Shown here: in pieces, positions 58,876 through 64,000 of the stretch
Layout of the letters: each line of letters starts with the position of its first letter
Position numbering within the stretch: position 1 is the stretch's first letter
Assembly (NCBI GenBank): GCA_029959085.1
Contig: JARWIR010000027.1
Location: 620,001-684,000 of the forward strand
Origin: Nemophila menziesii
Taxonomy: Eukaryota > Streptophyta > Magnoliopsida > Boraginales > Hydrophyllaceae
DNA length: 64,000 bases
Reading direction: 5' to 3'
The notes under the pieces: generated by a model
Told to the model about the DNA's origin: nothing
The model's input: only the letters and a program-made list of their open reading frames with translations
Database searches by the model: none
Made by a program: the position numbers and the translations under genes

Positions 58876-61800
58876 CTGTCGAGCAAATTGGGGTGTTTTT
58901 TCACATTGGTGTAAATTAATTTGAATGTTTTTTTCATTTTTGATCAAATTTATAATTAATTATATTGAGAAAATTAGATAGATATTTCCTATATATATTT
59001 TACAGAATATCGAAATATACACCAACACCACAAGAGATGTTGTTGCACTTAATTTGTTAGACCATCTATTCATAGTGGTTGGAGTATGTATGGAGAGTAG
59101 GGAAATAGATGTAAGAGAAATTAAATTAGGTTGTAAGACTTGTTTGACACCTATTGGAGAAATCATATTTTCAAACATCATATATGGTAGTCTACCATAC
59201 ATTCTTTTTATTTTATCTCCTTGTGGTTTACATATGTGAACGTATTTTTATTTAGGTTGAAGAAATACATCATATCTTTTGTGGTCTTAGAAAATATGTG
59301 TATAAACTCATGATATTTTAGAAGTGTACAATGTCACCTTATGTTATTAGAATAGTACACACAGCCTATGAATTAAATGTTTATCTATTTGAATTATTTA
59401 TTACATTTATTTTATATTTTTTGTGTTCATGTCCCCTTGGTTAATGGTTGTTCTTTTTGTTAATTCTTATAGTCAAATTTTAATTTTAATTATATTTAAT
59501 TTATTTTGATTATTACAGAATATGCTTCCTGGGATATCTTGCAATAGACTATTACCAAATTCTAGACAATGGTGACAAATTCAAGATACAAATTAATAGT
59601 GTAATCCAATTCTATTTCATATTTTAAACATGAATATTACACTTTTATTTGTTGTTGTCTATTATTTTTTATGAACTAAATCATTTGTAGCTAGAGAAAG
59701 GGACAATGTATGAACCCTACATTTGGATTATGATGTTTCATTGTGTTTTGGGATATTACTATTCAAATGAATTGATTTAGCATTCATTATGTATTTATGA
59801 TTTCTTCAGCCCTTATGAAGATAAAGTTGTAGGTGGTATTAGTAGACTAGACTGTCATCCGGGAGGGGGAGAGGGGGAGATCGGATAATAGAAAATAATA
59901 TATAATCATTCGGTGTGTGTTATTGAGTTAGGAGGTCTTGACTAACCGGATAGTCAATTAATTTAGAATTAATTACGTTTGAAAGTTTTGTAGGGGTCAC
60001 TCGGGAGAGGTCCATAGAATTGTAGGATAACCCTCTATCTACCTGGGATGGAATTAAGGGATTTTAGAGTTTCGACGATTGCTAAAATAACAATTTACCA
60101 TGATATCCATAAATGGGTAAATTCATAATTAGTGGAAATTAGTAGCGACTCTCAAACTATCTTCTTATCTATATTCTCGTGTTGACTAGTATGTCCTTTG
60201 GTTAAAAATACATTACTAATCATATATTATTTATTTTGACTTAAATCCTTACTTTTGAGAAACAAAAAATATATTTTATGTTTTAGTTAACTGTAATTTG
60301 TCCCCTCTACGCTTCCTGGAAAGACAAAAGAATTAACCTCCTAGTGCATATGGAGAACGATATTCCTAGTAATTATTTGTTACTTTTTAACGACTCATTC
60401 ACTTGTGGGTAGTAGCTCCCCTATGTGTTGATTTACCTATCACACTCTAGGGGACAACAAAGGTAAATACACATTGTAACAATTTTGTCCCTATACTAAC
60501 GACATGTAGAGAAACGACATGTAATACACTACCACAATGATACTGAATGTATAGTTGCATCCTTATCTTCAAACCTTTGACAATCTGGATCTATCATATT
60601 TAGAAAATATGTACTTGGCGAACCCTATAGTATATAAGTTAATGTATTTTTCTTGCAATACACTTAACACTCTAGTTCACTACTCTTATAAGCTTCGTTT
60701 CATGACATCCAATTTAGATAATTTTACAGTTAACTTTAACAATGTTTCATCAAAAGCATCCTCAATGGTGATATTAGCAATTTTTTTTGTGGTAGTCACT
60801 ACTAGCTCTAAAAGACCTTGAAGGATTTTAAAAGTTATCTATGCTCGAACATTTTTATGAATGATATTTTGTTTTATTTATAACAACACTTATTTTAGTA
60901 AGAATAAGGGTAAAACTCATAAGCCATACTTTTCAGAATGCAATTCATCAATGAATGTCGTAACACTACATTATAATTCATCATAATTTAACTTTGACAA
61001 AAATAAACATTTAACTAGCATCACAATGTCACCATCCTCTATTATTGGTAAATTCAAGGATATTTTAATAGATAAATTATCTTAGATTACTGTAAGAAGT
61101 CGAGTACATCTATTGAACAATTAACTATTTAAAACTAAGTTTTTAAATAATTTGATTAAGTAGTAATAAATTAAAATATTAATTTTTAATTTTTTGCATA
61201 GGTAATGTTCAATTTATAAACAATAACATATAAAGACAATTAGGGGATTAAAACTTTATCGAACAAATATCAAAAGTATACAGTAGAAACAATTTTATTC
61301 ATAGAAGTTAAATATAAAACTTTATTAGAAAATATATAATAAGAAAAAAATAATTTCATGTTATTTATTAAAGTTATAATTTTAAATTATAATTAAAATA
61401 TTAATACAATTTAGGGTCCACACTAATTTCACAAACACAATAAAAAATAAACTACCCATTAAACCCTAATGTTGCCGCCTTTTCCTATACATATACATAC
61501 ATCTTCTTCCACTCTTAGTTTCAAACCTACTGTCAGCCTCCTCTTGATATTCCTTTTTTCATCACTTTTACTATCTTACTCTAATGTCTAAATATTTGTT
61601 ATCTTCTAATTTCAATCTTCTCTAATCGGAATTCATTTCTTCCATCCAATCTACTTTTTTTCAATTTCTCTGTAGTATCTCCCTCTTCTTCCTTAATTAT
61701 GATATTATCCTCAACTATTGTCTCCATCTAGATCTGCAGTCTTCTGTCTAAATACTATTTTTACATGCTATTATCTTAGATCGTTGGCCATATCATTTCA

Positions 61801-61935
61801 ATTTATAAATCTAAGGTATTTTTTCATTTAAAAATTTGTTCTACCAATGTTAATTAGTATAAATAGAGTAAATCACCTTCCTCATTTTCTCATTTTGTAG
61901 TGTAAATCATTTAAAGGAGGTGAGATAGCAAATCT

Positions 61936-62201
61936 ATGAATAGAATTTGGAATATAAAGGTATGTATACTAGTCTAAAACAAGTAAACTAACATTTTTTT
62001 CATGTCTTTCAGGAACAAGAAGAAAGAGTTGGAAAGAGAAAATGCAAGGCTATACTTAGCAAACTTGCAAACGCTTTAGAAAATGAAAGGCTAAGAAAGT
62101 TAGCCAAACAGCTCACTGGAGAGAAGCGGCACCTGGAAGCAATGATTGCTAGCTCATCCTCAAAGAAAAATGAAGTGAATCCCAAAAAGACTGAGAAATG
62201 A
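61936..62201 (+). pseudogene. ZPR: ZPR-like gene with lost ATG and frameshift, copy 14
   Basis: The same TTG start (62029) and one-base deletion as copy 12, and the same open 70-residue frame if exon 1 (61936-61959) is spliced to 62013-62201. Confidence 0.6.
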
Positions 62202-62374
62202 AGTATTTTTTTTGCTTGGAGAATTGAAGTATTTGATCCCATCATGTTTTTCTTATTATTTAATAAATGTGTGTTTGTTTGATTACCCACAAGAGTTTAT
62301 TTGATGAATAGCTTTGAGACAGTAAATGTAATGGTGTGATGTGTGTTTGTTGTTTGAATAATTGAATCTGCCTT

Positions 62375-62854
62375 TTAGCAATCTATTTTTAGTTTTTTAT
62401 CTACGCTTGAGAACATTTCATAAAACGCCTTAAAGTAGTTGTAAGCAATCTCCACATCTTCCTTCCCACAAATTTCTCTCACACTGCAATTAAACAAAAA
62501 CAAGTAAAGATCTTGAGAGTAATTGAGAAATCAAACTCGATAATAAAATTAAAAAAAATATATATGTACCAACCTGTGCATAGATTGTTGAGGAATACCA
62601 CAATCAACAGTACGAATTCCAACTCCAGAAGCAAGAATTGGACCAATAGTGGACCCACACACCATATCATTTCTTACCACAAAGTCCTATAAAAAAACGA
62701 GTCTTCATTTCTGCCTCTTATATGAAGAAAATATAATAATATTTAATTACCTGAACTGGAAGATTATGAATTGTTGCAATTTTCTTAAAAAGAAAAGCAG
62801 TAATACCACTAGTGGCATATCGTTAATTAGCATTATGTTCAAAAATTTGTTCTA
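62375..62854 (-). pseudogene. DAP: Aspartyl aminopeptidase 3' fragment, copy 14
   Basis: Three terminal exons. The glycine of NDMGCGS is changed to Val (CACACACC on the plus strand). Confidence 0.86.
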
Positions 62855-64000
62855 CTGTCGAGCAAATTGGGTTGTTTTTTCACATTGGTGTAAATTAATT
62901 TGAATGTTATTTTCATTTTTGATCAAATTTATAATTAATTATATTGAGAAAATTAGGTAGATTTTTCCTATATATATTTTACAGAATATCGAAATATACA
63001 CCAACACCACAAGAGATGTTTTTGCACTTAATTTGTTAGACCATCTATTCATAGTGGTTGGAGTATGTATGGAGAGTAGGGAAATAGATGTAAGAGAAAT
63101 TAAATTAGGTTGTAAGACTTGTTTGACACCTATTGGAGAAAGCATAGTTTCAAACATCATATATGGCAGTCTACCATACATTCTTTTTATTTTATCTCCT
63201 TGTGGTTTACATATGTGAACGTATTTTTATTTAGGTTGAAGAAATACATCATATCTTTTGTGGTCTTAGAAAATATGTGTATAAACTCATGATATTTTAA
63301 AAGTGTACAATGTCACCTTATGTTATTAGAATAGTACACACAGCCTATGAATTAAATGTTTATCTATTTGAATTATTTATTACATTTATTTTATATTTTT
63401 TGTGTTCATGTCCCCTTGGTAAATGGTTGTTCTTTTTGTTAATTCTTATAGTCAAATTTTAATTTTAATTATATTTAATTTATTTTGATTATTACAGAAT
63501 ATGCTTCCTGGAATATCTTGCAATAGACTATTACCAGATTCCAGACAATGGTGACAAATTCAAGATACAAATTAATAGTGTAATCCAATTCTATTTCATA
63601 TTTTAAACATGAATATTACACTTTTATTTGTTGTTGTCTATTATTTTTTTATGAACTAAATCATTTGTAGCTAGAGAAAGGGATAATGTATGAACCCTAC
63701 ATTTGGATTATGATGTTTCATTGTGTTTTGGGATATTACTATTCAAATGAATTGATTTAGCATTCATTATGTATTTATGATTTCTTCAGCCCTTATGAAG
63801 ATAAAGTTGTAGGTGGTATTAGTAGACTAGACTGTCATCCGGGAGGGAGAGAGGGGGAGATCGGATTATAGAAAATAATATATAATCATTCGGTGTGTCT
63901 TATTGAGTTAGGAGGTCTTGACTAACCGGATAGTCAATTAATTTAGAATTAATTACGTTTGAAAGTTTTGTACGGCTCACTCGGGAGAGGTCCATAGAAT

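Larger units (their letters stand above)
56428..60434 (+). repeat. Macrosatellite unit, copy 13
   Basis: 4,007 bases and nearly identical to copy 11, including the 24-base A/T duplication. Confidence 0.97.
60435..64000 (+). repeat. Macrosatellite unit, copy 14 (cut by window end)
   Basis: Nearly identical to copy 12 as far as it goes (3,566 bases). The array evidently continues beyond the window. Confidence 0.97.

Noticed and set aside
1..64000. CRISPR array, bacterial operons, tRNA or rRNA genes
   Set aside because: The repeats are kilobase-sized without spacer structure, introns and plant gene families are present, and no tRNA- or rRNA-like sequence was noticed.
1..64000. Whole array as an assembly artefact
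   Set aside because: Copies differ by many private substitutions and indels and by different higher-order groupings, so most copies must be real; only the exact 7,989-base dimer deserves a long-read check.

Overview
The window is nuclear DNA of a eudicot-type plant: very AT-rich, with short introns, plant transposon families (Mutator-like, CACTA, a small hairpin element) and gene pieces that belong to plant families. I cannot name the species. Almost all of it is one tandem array of a unit of about 3.98 kb. In the phase of this window, copies start at 1, 3984, 7967, 11953, 15939, 19923, 23907, 27863 and 31785 (cut off at about 32774). After a 9.8 kb interruption the array resumes at about 42534 with the tail of a unit, followed by copies at 44514, 48439, 52446, 56428 and 60435 (cut by the window end).

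Layout of one unit, in copy 1 coordinates. Positions 1-960 are AT-rich with no gene. Positions 960-1400 are a pyrimidine-rich, leader-like stretch with an AAACCCTAA telo-box. Positions 1427-1771 hold a small gene with a TATA box, a possible 53 bp leader intron and a 57-residue leucine-zipper microprotein of the LITTLE ZIPPER (ZPR3/ZPR4-like) class. On the opposite strand, tail to tail with it, 1945-2423 holds the last three exons of an M18 aspartyl aminopeptidase gene, without the rest of that gene. Positions 2424-3983 are AT-rich with no recognised gene. Each unit therefore multiplies one potentially complete microprotein gene and one gene fragment. Nine ZPR copies keep the 57-residue frame. 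Four (copies 4, 6, 12, 14) have a one-base deletion, and copies 12 and 14 have also lost the ATG. In all four, splicing the leader intron would join an upstream ATG in frame to the zipper.

The copies form a patchwork of shared variants. Copies 11+12 and 13+14 are a dimer repeated with an exact 7,989 bp period. Copies 3/5 and 4/6 share private ZPR-region variants at about 7.97 kb spacing. Copy 10 looks like a hybrid of copies 7 and 8. Copy 1 shares private variants with copy 9, 31.8 kb away.

The interruption (about 32775-42533) contains, in order: a 171 bp hairpin-ended element; a leader-like stretch; a frameshifted acidic Ser/Asp/Asn-rich reading frame; a broken fragment of the plastid ribosome-associated factor PSRP1; a 28 bp minisatellite; the right end of a CACTA transposon with subterminal GTGAGGAC repeats; a segment duplicated at about 35230-36434 and 41280-42537; 1.6 kb of featureless AT-rich DNA; and a strongly diverged array unit (about 38045-42170). 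The diverged unit lacks the ZPR/aminopeptidase cassette and is split by a 1.54 kb Mutator-like element with long terminal inverted repeats and a 9 bp target-site duplication.

The most unusual object is the macrosatellite that carries a LITTLE ZIPPER-like gene in every unit. Whether any copy is transcribed, or the array is only passively amplified, cannot be decided from sequence alone.
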